A stretch of DNA of 5,636 bases from assembly GCA_035541265.1 (NCBI GenBank), contig DATKNQ010000043.1:1-5636 (forward strand), written 5' to 3'. Position numbers and translations under genes: made by a program. Below, piece by piece: positions 1 through 5,636 of the stretch. A model generated the notes under the pieces. It did not search any database. It was not told the DNA's origin and was given only the letters and a program-made list of their open reading frames with translations. Position 1 is the stretch's first letter. Every line of letters begins with the position of its first letter. Source of the DNA: Bog-159 sp035541265 (GTDB lineage: Bacteria; Acidobacteriota; Terriglobia; Bryobacterales; Bryobacteraceae).

Positions 1-27
1 TAAATGCTTTAATTTAAAGTGTTTATC
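1..27. other. AT-rich flank downstream of tRNA-Lys
   Basis: Only 5 of 27 bases are G or C, in sharp contrast with the rest of the window. It contains a perfect AT-rich palindrome CTTTAA-T-TTAAAG (7-19). The stem is too weak, and lacks a following T-run, for a convincing intrinsic terminator. No gene is visible. Confidence 0.4.
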
Positions 28-103
28 TGGTGAGCGCGGTAGGAATCGAACCTACAACCTAGTGATTAAGAGTCACTTGCTCTGCCAATTGAGCTACGCG
101 CCC
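28..103 (-). tRNA. tRNA-Lys (anticodon CTT)
   Basis: This gene encodes a complete 76-base lysine tRNA that reads AAG codons. On the minus strand it begins GGGCGCG and ends CGCGCTC-A-CCA, so the CCA tail is encoded (bases 28-30) and the discriminator is A. The acceptor stem has seven pairs, of which the second is a G-U wobble. The D arm carries GCTC/GAGC. The anticodon stem AGTGA/TCACT encloses the loop CTCTTAA, giving anticodon CTT at positions 34-36. The T arm GTAGG/CCTAC encloses the invariant TTCGATT loop. The fold, length and invariant bases are all standard. The gene lies downstream of the GH95 gene in the same direction, with its own likely promoter in the spacer. Confidence 0.97.
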
Positions 104-124
104 GTTCTGAAGGTGTGTTGCGGA

Positions 125-142
125 CTTGGCGGCGGCGCCAAG
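125..142 (-). other. GC-rich hairpin between GH95 and tRNA-Lys
   Basis: A perfect 7-bp inverted repeat (CTTGGCG ... CGCCAAG) with a 4-base loop lies 29 bases beyond the GH95 stop codon. No T-run follows it on either strand, so it is not a canonical intrinsic terminator. It may end GH95 transcripts weakly. If the TATAAT box just upstream is used, it would form the extreme 5' end of the tRNA precursor. The structure is seen directly; its function is not known. Confidence 0.4.
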
Positions 143-147
143 ATCAC

Positions 148-153
148 ATTATA
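148..153 (-). promoter_or_regulatory. Probable -10 box of the tRNA-Lys promoter
   Basis: The minus strand reads TATAAT here, a perfect match to the sigma-70 -10 consensus, inside a GC-rich spacer where such a match is unlikely by chance. It would start transcription near base 141, giving a tRNA leader of about 38 bases for RNase P to remove. At the ideal 17-base spacing the -35 position (171-176) reads CGTGAA, a poor match that overlaps the end of the GH95 gene. The assignment to the tRNA is inferred from position. Confidence 0.5.
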
Positions 154-171
154 GCATCACCGGCCGCGCGT

Positions 172-2640
172 TCACGCAAATTTCAAGGTGTAGACCTTTC
201 CGCGCTCGACGCGCAGCGTCACGGCGCTGAAGGCCGCGCGGCTTACTTGTTCGCGCATCTGACGGCCCGTCTGCACGGGATGTCCGCCTTCGGTAACGGC
301 GGCGATTGCGCCCGGCGCCCGAAACTCGTGCTCGCCATCCAGTGCGGCGCGCACCACGGCTTCCTGCGGCTTGCCTCCGAACCACGTCAGGTCGACCGTC
401 AGGCCCCCGCGTGCGCGCAGGCCCGCGACGCTGCCCTCGTTCCAATCCTTCGGCAGCGCGGGCAGAAAGTCGACGCCGCCATCGTGGCTTTCGAGCAGCA
501 TCTCGGCGATGGCCGCCGTGCCGCCGAAGTTGCCGTCGATTTGGAAGATCCAGGAATCGCCCGCCGGATGCGTGTCGAACAGGTTCGGTCCGGTCGAGTG
601 CTTCAGTAGCATGACCACCGATTCCCAAGCCTTCTCGCCGTCGAGTAGACGCGCCCAGAAGTTGATGGCCCAGGCACGGCTCCATCCGGTGTACGCGCCG
701 CCCGCGGCCAGCCTCCGCTCGAGCGAAACGCGCGCGGCCTTCCAGAATTTCTGGTTGCGGCGCGACGTGAATTCGCTGCCCGGATAGAGCGGGTACATGT
801 GCGACATGTGGCGCTGTCCGGGCGTGCTCTCGTCGAAATCCTTCGACCATTCCTGCAACTGCCCGTGCTTGCCGATCTGGTACGGAATCAAGCGCCCGCG
901 GGCCGCCTCTAGCCGGGCCGCAAAATCGCTATCGACGCCCAGGATGCGGCTGGCCTCTATGCAGTGGCCGAACAACTCGGAGATCAGCGCCATGTCCATG
1001 GTGCAGCCGTCGCTGGTCTCGGCGACGTGGCCGTCGGGCGTGCGGAAATCGTTCTCGGTGGATTCGGAAGGGCAAGTGGTCAAGTGGCCGTCTTGGCGCG
1101 CGATCAGCCAATCGAGACAGAACTCGGCCGAGGATTTCATCAGCGGGTAGGCCCTCGTGCGCAGGAATTCGCGATCGCCGCCGAAGGCGTAATGCTCCCA
1201 CAGGTGCGCGCAGAGCCACGGCCCGCTCATGGGCCAGTTAGCCCAGGTCGGGGACCCGTGGCCGAAGTTGCCAACGGGCGCGGATTGCCGCCACAGGTCC
1301 ACGTTGTGGTGCGACACCCAGCCATGGCAGCCGTAATTCACCTCGGCGGTCTGCGCACCGGTCTGGCCCAGGCCTTCGATCAGATCGAATAGCGGCGCGT
1401 GGCACTCGGCCAGGTTGCAGGTTTCTGCGGCCCAGTAGTTCATCTGCACGTTGATGTTCGCCGTCCAGTTGGAACTCCATGGCGGACGCAACTGATCGTT
1501 CCAGATGCCTTGCAGATTGGCCGGCTGCGTTCCGGGCCGCGAACTGGCGATCAGCAGGTAGCGGCCGTATTGGAAGTAGAGCACGACCAAATCGGGGTCG
1601 GGCTCCGCGGCGAATGCGCGCAGCCGCTCATCGGTAGGCAGCGTGGCGGAGGCGTGCTTGGGCAGCGTGAGGCTGACGCGCCGGAACAGCTTCTGATGGT
1701 CGGCGATGTGCCGGTCACGCAGCGCTGCGTATGTTTTCGCATGGGCGGCTTTGAGGAAGCGGCGATTGGCGGCGGCGATCTCCGCGGCCGTGCCGGCGGG
1801 ATCGCGATCGTATCCGCGATAACCGGTGTGCGCGGAAATCAGCAGCACAACGCCGCGGGCGCGCTCGATGCGCAAGCCGTTGCCCTGGCGGCGCACGTGA
1901 CCGCCTTCGGCAACAGCGCGTACGACGGCCTCGAAACGCATGCCCTTGCCTTCGGCGTCGTCATAAACGATCGGCTTATCCGATTGCACGTAGTTCGGCT
2001 CGGTGTGCGAAGGAGCTTTGCCGGTGAGGATCAGGAGTCCGTCATGCACCTCCGTGGTGGAGCGCACCGGGCTATCGAGCGCCAGCGTGAGGTTCATGCC
2101 CGCCGGATCGGTGGTGGTCATGCGCAGCACGATCAACTGGTCGGGCATGGAGACGAACGCCTCGCGCACGTACTGCGCCTTGCCGATGCGATAGCTCACG
2201 CGCGCCACGGCGGTATCGAGATCAAGCTCGCGGCGGTAATCACGCAGTTCCACGCCGTGATCGACGCGGATATGCAGGTCGCCCATGGGCAGGTAGGACT
2301 CGTTGAAGGGTCCCTGCATTTTCTTGCAGACCTGGTCGGCGCCCACGTAGTCCTGCTTTTCGAGCACCAGGCGGCGCACTTCCGGCAGGTGCCGCTTGGC
2401 GTCAGGATTATTCCACGGACGCGGCGAGCCGGACCACAGGGAATCTTCGTTGAACTGAATGCGCTCGATGGGCGCGCCGCCGAAGATCATCGCACCCAAG
2501 CGTCCGTTGCCGATGGGCAGAGCGTCGGTCCAGATTTCGGCGGGCTTGCTGTACCAGAGTTGCAGGGCGGGCTCGGCGGGAGCAGCGCCAGCCGCGCCGA
2601 TGGCCGCGGAGATTCCCGCAACAAATTCGCGCCGGGTCAT
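172..2640 (-). CDS. GH95 family glycoside hydrolase (alpha-L-fucosidase type), Tat-exported
   Basis: This is an 822-residue inverting exo-glycosidase that probably removes terminal alpha-L-fucose (or the related L-galactose) from plant or microbial polysaccharides outside the cytoplasm. Residues 1-22 form a twin-arginine signal (TRREFV, then an Ala/Gly-rich hydrophobic stretch, likely cleaved after APA), implying export in folded form. The N-terminal beta-sandwich domain contains the family motifs ALPIGNGRLGAMIFGG (40-55) and FNEDSLWSG (63-71). The (alpha/alpha)6 barrel holds NINVQMNYW (395-403), whose N395 and N397 match the two Asn that activate water in Bifidobacterium AfcA. E529 in PSESTEN is the likely general acid and D702 in IDGNFGG the matching Asp. 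A C-terminal beta domain ends the protein, and the length is normal and intact. The ATG lies 16 bases after the receiver-like gene with only a weak AGAG as ribosome site, so translation coupling is possible. Family assignment is firm; exact substrate is not. Confidence 0.95.
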   Translation of the reverse strand: MTRREFVAGISAAIGAAGAAPAEPALQLWYSKPAEIWTDALPIGNGRLGAMIFGGAPIERIQFNEDSLWSGSPRPWNNPDAKRHLPEVRRLVLEKQDYVGADQVCKKMQGPFNESYLPMGDLHIRVDHGVELRDYRRELDLDTAVARVSYRIGKAQYVREAFVSMPDQLIVLRMTTTDPAGMNLTLALDSPVRSTTEVHDGLLILTGKAPSHTEPNYVQSDKPIVYDDAEGKGMRFEAVVRAVAEGGHVRRQGNGLRIERARGVVLLISAHTGYRGYDRDPAGTAAEIAAANRRFLKAAHAKTYAALRDRHIADHQKLFRRVSLTLPKHASATLPTDERLRAFAAEPDPDLVVLYFQYGRYLLIASSRPGTQPANLQGIWNDQLRPPWSSNWTANINVQMNYWAAETCNLAECHAPLFDLIEGLGQTGAQTAEVNYGCHGWVSHHNVDLWRQSAPVGNFGHGSPTWANWPMSGPWLCAHLWEHYAFGGDREFLRTRAYPLMKSSAEFCLDWLIARQDGHLTTCPSESTENDFRTPDGHVAETSDGCTMDMALISELFGHCIEASRILGVDSDFAARLEAARGRLIPYQIGKHGQLQEWSKDFDESTPGQRHMSHMYPLYPGSEFTSRRNQKFWKAARVSLERRLAAGGAYTGWSRAWAINFWARLLDGEKAWESVVMLLKHSTGPNLFDTHPAGDSWIFQIDGNFGGTAAIAEMLLESHDGGVDFLPALPKDWNEGSVAGLRARGGLTVDLTWFGGKPQEAVVRAALDGEHEFRAPGAIAAVTEGGHPVQTGRQMREQVSRAAFSAVTLRVERGKVYTLKFA

Positions 2641-2656
2641 GGCTCTATGCTAACGC

Positions 2657-3034
2657 TCAGATGACGCCGGAGTGCCGTTTGAGAATGAGCGGCAGATTCT
2701 GGGAGAACGCCGAACGCGCCATCACCATGTCGCAGCCGGCGTCCTGCGCGGCCTGCTTCAATTCGCCCTGCACGTGCGACAAATAACCGATCAGACTGAC
2801 GCCTTTGAATTCGGCGCTGCTCTTCAGCTTGGCGATCAGTTGGAGCGGCTGGGCATCCTCGAAATTCAAATCGAAAATAATGACGCTGGGCTTGGATTTC
2901 GCCTTGGCGAGCACCTCATCGTGGTCCTTGATCAACTCCACCGCCATGCCCGCGCGTCTCGCGGCGTCGGTGATTTTGACCGAAAAAAATAAATCGCTTA
3001 CGACTGCCAGAACCTTCTTGTGTTGCTGCGGCAT
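2657..3034 (-). CDS. Stand-alone receiver-like (CheY-fold) protein, possibly degenerate
   Basis: This is a 125-residue cytoplasmic protein with the alternating beta/alpha pattern of a response-regulator receiver domain and no output domain. Strand 1 is VLAVVSD (8-14), and strand 3 is VIIFDLNF (51-58) with D55 at the phospho-acceptor position. Strand 4 is VSLIGYLSH (79-87) with S86 near the usual Thr/Ser switch position. The strand 5 region DMVMARSAF (102-110) has Arg107 where the invariant Lys is normally found. The acidic pocket after strand 1 has only D14, preceded by Ser, instead of an acidic pair. Phosphorylation may therefore be weak, altered or absent. The ATG is the only usual start after an in-frame TGA at 3077-3079, and it lacks a clear Shine-Dalgarno sequence. 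No histidine kinase is nearby. The GH95 gene follows 16 bases on, so the two may share a transcript. The fold is fairly sure; function and partner are unknown. Confidence 0.85.
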   Translation of the reverse strand: MPQQHKKVLAVVSDLFFSVKITDAARRAGMAVELIKDHDEVLAKAKSKPSVIIFDLNFEDAQPLQLIAKLKSSAEFKGVSLIGYLSHVQGELKQAAQDAGCDMVMARSAFSQNLPLILKRHSGVI

Positions 3035-3079
3035 AAAGTATGACTGTATTGTTTCTCGATCAACAGGGCGGGAAACTCA

Positions 3080-3109
3080 ATCGTACCTGCTTTTGCCTGC
3101 CGCTTGCAA
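3080..3109 (-). promoter_or_regulatory. Possible sigma-70-like promoter for the receiver-like gene
   Basis: In the 113-base gap upstream of the receiver-like gene the minus strand has TTGCAA (3104-3109), 18 bases, then TACGAT (3080-3085), each matching 4 of 6 consensus bases. This would give a leader of roughly 40 bases. A second weaker candidate, TTGATC-17 bases-TACTTT, ends almost at the start codon and would give a leaderless transcript. Both rest on sequence similarity only. The gap also has a small CCGC-TTT-GCGG hairpin, but no convincing terminator for the PDZ gene. Confidence 0.25.
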
Positions 3110-3147
3110 CAGGTTTACCGCAAAGCGGGGAAACGGAACAGCGAAAG

Positions 3148-4050
3148 CTAGGCGCGCGCGCCGATGGTGCGTACGGGCCACGTGCCGCGACTGGGGGATT
3201 CGAGGGTCACGGTAAGCGTGACTTCCTTCTTGTCGCGCATCACCATGACCGGAAAGGTGTGCTTGGCGCGCGCGGCGTGCACCAGAGTGGTCAGTTCGTG
3301 CACACTGGTGGCGGCTTCGCCATCGATTTTGACGATGACGTCGCCGGCGCGCATGCCGGCCTTGGCGGCGGCGGAATCGTCGATGACGCTGCGCACCAGC
3401 ACGCCTTCCTTCACGCCGAAGAATGCGGCCAGTTGCGATCCGAGCGTCTCGCACTCGATGCCGAGCAAGCCGGTGCGGCCGGCATAAATGTCGGCAAATT
3501 CACGGGCCATGTTGGGCATGGGCGGTATTTCCGGAACGGAGGGGATCTGCACTTCAGGCATGGGCGGGACGGGCGGCACCTCAGGAATCTCGATGGTCAT
3601 GTCGCCATCGTCGCCGCTGAACGAGAACGCCTGCGGGTGGCGGCGGCCAATGGCGGCCGTGAGCGTCTGCGTGGCGCCGTTGCGCCAAACGACCAACTGC
3701 ACCTGGCGGTCGACGGGAGTTTCGCGCACCAGGCGCACGAACTGTTCGGTGCCTTCGATGCGCTGGCCGTTATATTCGAGCACCACGTCGCCTTCCTTGA
3801 GGCCGGCCTTGGCGGCGGGGCTGTCGGGGTCGACGCTCTTCACCTCGGCACCGCGCACTTCGTTGAGCTTGAGCGCCTTGGCGCGGCCGGCGTCGATCTC
3901 CGCCACGCCGATGCCCAGATAGCTGCCGCCGGAAGCGCGCAGGAAGATGGAACGGTTGGTGGCCGTGCGCGGGCGCGGAGTATCCTGCGCGGAGGCGCAC
4001 GACGCGCCCAGAACTGCGAGGCAGAAGCAAGTGTAAGTAACCCGGTTCAT
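3148..4050 (-). CDS. Secreted protein with two PDZ domains and a proline-rich linker
   Basis: This is a 300-residue exported scaffold-type protein. Residues 1-21 form a Sec signal peptide, probably cleaved after ASA; Cys18 sits in LGASC, which is not a good lipobox. PDZ domain 1 (about 43-136) has the carboxylate-loop-like YLGIGV and the helix motif SPAAKAGLKEGDVVLEYNG. A linker (about 150-181) repeats Pro with Val, Met, Ile and Glu. PDZ domain 2 (about 193-285) has LLGIEC and SAAAKAGMRAGDVIVKIDG. Both domains resemble those of HtrA/DegP-type proteases, but there is no trypsin-like domain and no catalytic Ser motif, so it is not itself such a protease. It probably binds C-terminal or beta-strand peptides of envelope proteins. 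The start is supported by a strong ribosome site. It follows the beta-helix gene by 11 bases and is probably the last gene of that operon. Its partners are unknown. Confidence 0.9.
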   Translation of the reverse strand: MNRVTYTCFCLAVLGASCASAQDTPRPRTATNRSIFLRASGGSYLGIGVAEIDAGRAKALKLNEVRGAEVKSVDPDSPAAKAGLKEGDVVLEYNGQRIEGTEQFVRLVRETPVDRQVQLVVWRNGATQTLTAAIGRRHPQAFSFSGDDGDMTIEIPEVPPVPPMPEVQIPSVPEIPPMPNMAREFADIYAGRTGLLGIECETLGSQLAAFFGVKEGVLVRSVIDDSAAAKAGMRAGDVIVKIDGEAATSVHELTTLVHAARAKHTFPVMVMRDKKEVTLTVTLESPSRGTWPVRTIGARA

Positions 4051-4055
4051 AACAA

Positions 4056-4061
4056 CCCCTC
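4056..4061 (-). promoter_or_regulatory. Shine-Dalgarno site of the double-PDZ gene
   Basis: The minus strand reads GAGGGG, with the GAGG core ending 7 bases before the ATG at 4050. It lies directly after the TAA of the upstream beta-helix gene (4062-4064). This is the clearest ribosome site in the window and fixes the PDZ gene start. The overlap of stop and ribosome site fits co-transcription and reinitiation. Confidence 0.75.
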
Positions 4062-5246
4062 TTAACGTTGGCGTTTGATGAATATCGTTCCCCCGGTGCC
4101 GGAGATGCGCAGGATCGGCCCTCCGCCATTGACCGGGCCTTCCGCCACCACCTGAGCGCCTTCCACACGCACGGACACTCCCGGAAAATCGGATACGATT
4201 CTACGGATACTGCCGGCCAATTCGTTCTGCGCCCGGATGGTCACACCGAGATTAGACGGAATGAAAACGGTAATGTCACCGCTACCGGTGGAGAGGAACG
4301 AATCGGTCATCGGCTTTCCAGCCAGCAGACCGGCGATGATGCTGCCCACCGCGGTGGAGACGTGTACGCTGCCGGAGATGCGCGTGAGATTCACGCCGCC
4401 GCCCGCATTTTCGCAGCGCACGCCTTCGGCCGCACCGATCTTCACCGGACCACCGGAGTTGCGCGCGGTGACTACGCCTTGCGCGCGGCCAACGTCGATG
4501 GGTCCGCCGCCGGTGCTGGCGATCACGGCCGAGCCGGCATTATAGATACGGATGCTGCCCGCCATGGTATTGGCGCGCACCAGCCCGCCCACCTGCTGCG
4601 CGGAGATATCGCCGCCGCCGGTTTCAAACACGGCGTCGCCGCGCACCATGTCGGCAGTGACGCGCCCGCCTGCCGTGCTGCACCGGGCGCTGCCGCCGAT
4701 GGTCCCCAGCGTGATATCGCCGCCCGCCGTGCGGACGATGACGTTGCCCGCAATACGATCCGCCGTGATGGTTCCGCCGCCGGTTTCGGCGCGCACCGGT
4801 CCATCGAGATCGTAAATGGCGAGCGCGCCCTCACTGGTGCTGACATTCGTGTCGGCCGTGCGCGGCATCTTCACCTGCAAATCCGCTGTACCGTCGCCGC
4901 GCCGTACCACGAGATAAGCGGAGTTGCCGCCCTGCCGCATGACCTGCACGCCGAAGAGCCGCGTCAGGCGGCGGGCGTCCGCCTCGTTCGCGGCCTTCAC
5001 GCGGATTCTTAAAACGTAGGTGAGTTCGCGCTGCGGCACACCATTGAGCGTGACGGCGCCGCGCGCGTTGATGCGCACACGGCAGGCCGGCGCCAACGAT
5101 TCCGATCCGGAGCGCAGCTCCACCCAATACTTGCCCTCGCGTGTGAGCACCGGCTCGCCGGCCCGCGCCGCGATGGGAACCACAATCAATAAGATAGCGG
5201 TGCCGGCGAGGAGCCACACCGGATTGTGGATGCGCGCGTTCATCAC
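4062..5246 (-). CDS. Secreted DUF4097/adhesin-like beta-helix repeat protein
   Basis: This is a 394-residue exported protein of the DUF4097 (putative adhesin-like, LiaG-like) type. Residues 1-29 are a signal peptide with a hydrophobic core (LLAGTAILLIVVPIA), likely cleaved after ARA. A globular N-terminal part (30-130) has mixed beta character. Residues 131-309 form ten consecutive units of 18 residues (one of 17) with the pattern G-x-V-x-A-x-T-x-G-G-x-I-x-A-x-x-V-x, the geometry of a right-handed beta-helix. A less regular C-terminal beta region ends in IFIKRQR, with no membrane anchor. The first codon is GTG, directly abutting the upstream TAA; the ATG at 5243 (one residue shorter) is an equally possible start, since only a weak GGGA precedes them. 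The family is widespread with poorly defined function. Placement between HEAT-repeat and PDZ genes suggests one envelope-associated operon. No enzyme motif is visible. Confidence 0.88.
   Translation of the reverse strand: MMNARIHNPVWLLAGTAILLIVVPIAARAGEPVLTREGKYWVELRSGSESLAPACRVRINARGAVTLNGVPQRELTYVLRIRVKAANEADARRLTRLFGVQVMRQGGNSAYLVVRRGDGTADLQVKMPRTADTNVSTSEGALAIYDLDGPVRAETGGGTITADRIAGNVIVRTAGGDITLGTIGGSARCSTAGGRVTADMVRGDAVFETGGGDISAQQVGGLVRANTMAGSIRIYNAGSAVIASTGGGPIDVGRAQGVVTARNSGGPVKIGAAEGVRCENAGGGVNLTRISGSVHVSTAVGSIIAGLLAGKPMTDSFLSTGSGDITVFIPSNLGVTIRAQNELAGSIRRIVSDFPGVSVRVEGAQVVAEGPVNGGGPILRISGTGGTIFIKRQR
4320..4856 (-). repeat. Ten tandem 54-base (18-residue) beta-helix coding units
   Basis: Within the DUF4097-like gene, residues 131-309 fall into ten back-to-back units. 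Units 2-4 read GPVRAETGGGTITADRIA, GNVIVRTAGGDITLGTIG and GSARCSTAGGRVTADMVR. The phase is held without gaps except for unit 9 (275-291), which has 17 residues. Small Gly pairs at positions 9-10 and aliphatic residues at 3, 12 and 17 recur, as expected for turns and inward-facing strand residues of a solenoid. The DNA copies are diverged, so the repeat is conserved at protein level and not a recent duplication. Confidence 0.85.
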
Positions 5247-5636
5247 TTAGAAAGTCCCGACCGAGGCATTCAGATCCTGCAAGGCCTTCGCGCAGCGGCG
5301 CCGCACGTAGCCGTTGTTCTCTTTCTGCACCACGCTCTGCAGCACGCCGACCATATTATCGTCGGCGTGCGCGGTGAGCGAATCCACGGCCTCGATGCGC
5401 ACGCCCGGACTCGAATCGTGCAGCAGTACCTGGGCCAGCACCTTGCGCACTTCCGGATCGTCCGTATAGGCTTTCAAACCATCGAGAGCCTTCAGCCGCA
5501 CGCCCGGGTTGGGATCTTCGACCACGCGGTTCAAGAGAAGTTCGCGAATGGCGGAAGAATCGGAATGGCTCTTGAGCAGGTTCACCGACTCCCAGCGCAC
5601 GCCGGCGTTGCTCTCATCGTGCGCGGCGGCCAGCAT
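5247..5636 (-). CDS. HEAT-repeat protein, C-terminal part (cut by window edge)
   Basis: The visible 129 residues are almost entirely HEAT-type alpha-helical repeats of 32-34 residues. Three units start near residues 7, 41 and 74 with the shared pattern D-x-x-P/A-G-V-R-x-x-A/S-V/L-x-x-L, and a last half-unit has YVRRRCAKALQDL. This fold forms a curved helical scaffold for protein-protein binding. The reading frame is open to the window edge and its first visible codon is Met, but repeats are already in progress there, so the true start is very likely outside. In Acidobacteriota such C-terminal HEAT arrays can follow an anti-sigma-type zinc-finger and membrane segment; that part would lie outside this window and cannot be checked. 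The TAA stop is followed immediately by the start codon of the beta-helix gene, implying translational coupling. Confidence 0.85.
   Translation of the reverse strand: MLAAAHDESNAGVRWESVNLLKSHSDSSAIRELLLNRVVEDPNPGVRLKALDGLKAYTDDPEVRKVLAQVLLHDSSPGVRIEAVDSLTAHADDNMVGVLQSVVQKENNGYVRRRCAKALQDLNASVGTF

Noticed and set aside
7..19. AT-rich palindrome after the tRNA as a terminator or attachment site
   Set aside because: The stem is six A/T-dominated pairs around one base, without a T-run, so it is weak as a terminator. No integrase gene or duplicate of the tRNA 3' end is visible in the window.
1399..2664. A 421-codon open frame on the plus strand, antisense to the GH95 gene
   Set aside because: The opposite strand encodes a protein with clear GH95 motifs throughout. 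The antisense frame has low-complexity His/Gly/Arg/Ala composition typical of shadow frames in GC-rich DNA, and no recognisable domain.
3148..4050. PDZ protein as an HtrA/DegP-type serine protease or a lipoprotein
   Set aside because: No trypsin-like domain or catalytic Ser motif is present, and 300 residues are filled by two PDZ domains and a linker. Cys18 lacks an aliphatic residue three positions before it, so the lipobox is poor.
3040..4065. A 341-codon open frame on the plus strand, antisense to the PDZ gene
   Set aside because: It mirrors the double-PDZ gene, which has a signal peptide, two domains and a good ribosome site. The antisense product is His/Gly/Ala-rich with no domain pattern.
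4320..4856. Tandem repeats as a CRISPR array or recent minisatellite
   Set aside because: The 54-base units are diverged at DNA level, lie in frame inside a coding gene, and match at protein level only. There are no identical repeats separated by unique spacers.
4068..5012. A 314-codon plus-strand open frame opposite the beta-helix gene
   Set aside because: Its apparent periodicity is only the reflection of the 54-base repeats on the coding strand. It lacks a start context and any recognisable domain.

Overview
The window reads as chromosomal DNA from a GC-rich bacterium. It holds five protein-coding genes and one tRNA gene, all on the minus strand, so transcription runs from the high-coordinate end towards position 1. 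The gene content (a HEAT-repeat protein, a DUF4097-like beta-helix protein and a double-PDZ protein in one cluster, next to a Tat-exported GH95 glycosidase) suggests an Acidobacteriota member, possibly of the Bryobacterales/Solibacter type. This is inference from gene content and composition; no phylogenetic marker other than the tRNA is present.

In transcription order, the first region (5636 down to 3148) is a tightly packed three-gene cluster. A HEAT-repeat protein truncated by the window edge ends in TAA. The next gene starts on the very next base (GTG, or ATG three bases on) and encodes a secreted protein built from about ten near-perfect 18-residue repeats, the pattern of a right-handed beta-helix. 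Eleven bases after its stop, behind a good Shine-Dalgarno sequence, comes a secreted protein with two PDZ domains joined by a proline-rich linker and no protease domain. The spacing argues for one operon whose last two products act outside the cytoplasmic membrane. A role in envelope sensing or scaffolding is plausible but unproven.

The second region (3147 to 172) starts with a 113-base gap that may hold a promoter. Then comes a small stand-alone receiver-like protein with an incomplete phosphorylation pocket. After 16 bases follows a complete 822-residue glycoside hydrolase of family GH95 (alpha-L-fucosidase-type) with a twin-arginine signal peptide and all four expected catalytic-site residues. 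The pair may be co-transcribed.

The third region (171 to 1) holds a 68-base spacer with a consensus -10 box and a GC-rich hairpin, a complete tRNA-Lys (anticodon CTT) with encoded CCA, and 27 bases of AT-rich flank.

No mobile element, CRISPR array, rRNA or origin is visible, and no gene-free stretch exceeds 300 bases. I see no convincing undescribed system. The most interesting parts are the regular beta-helix repeat protein in its HEAT/PDZ cluster and the degenerate receiver next to the glycosidase.
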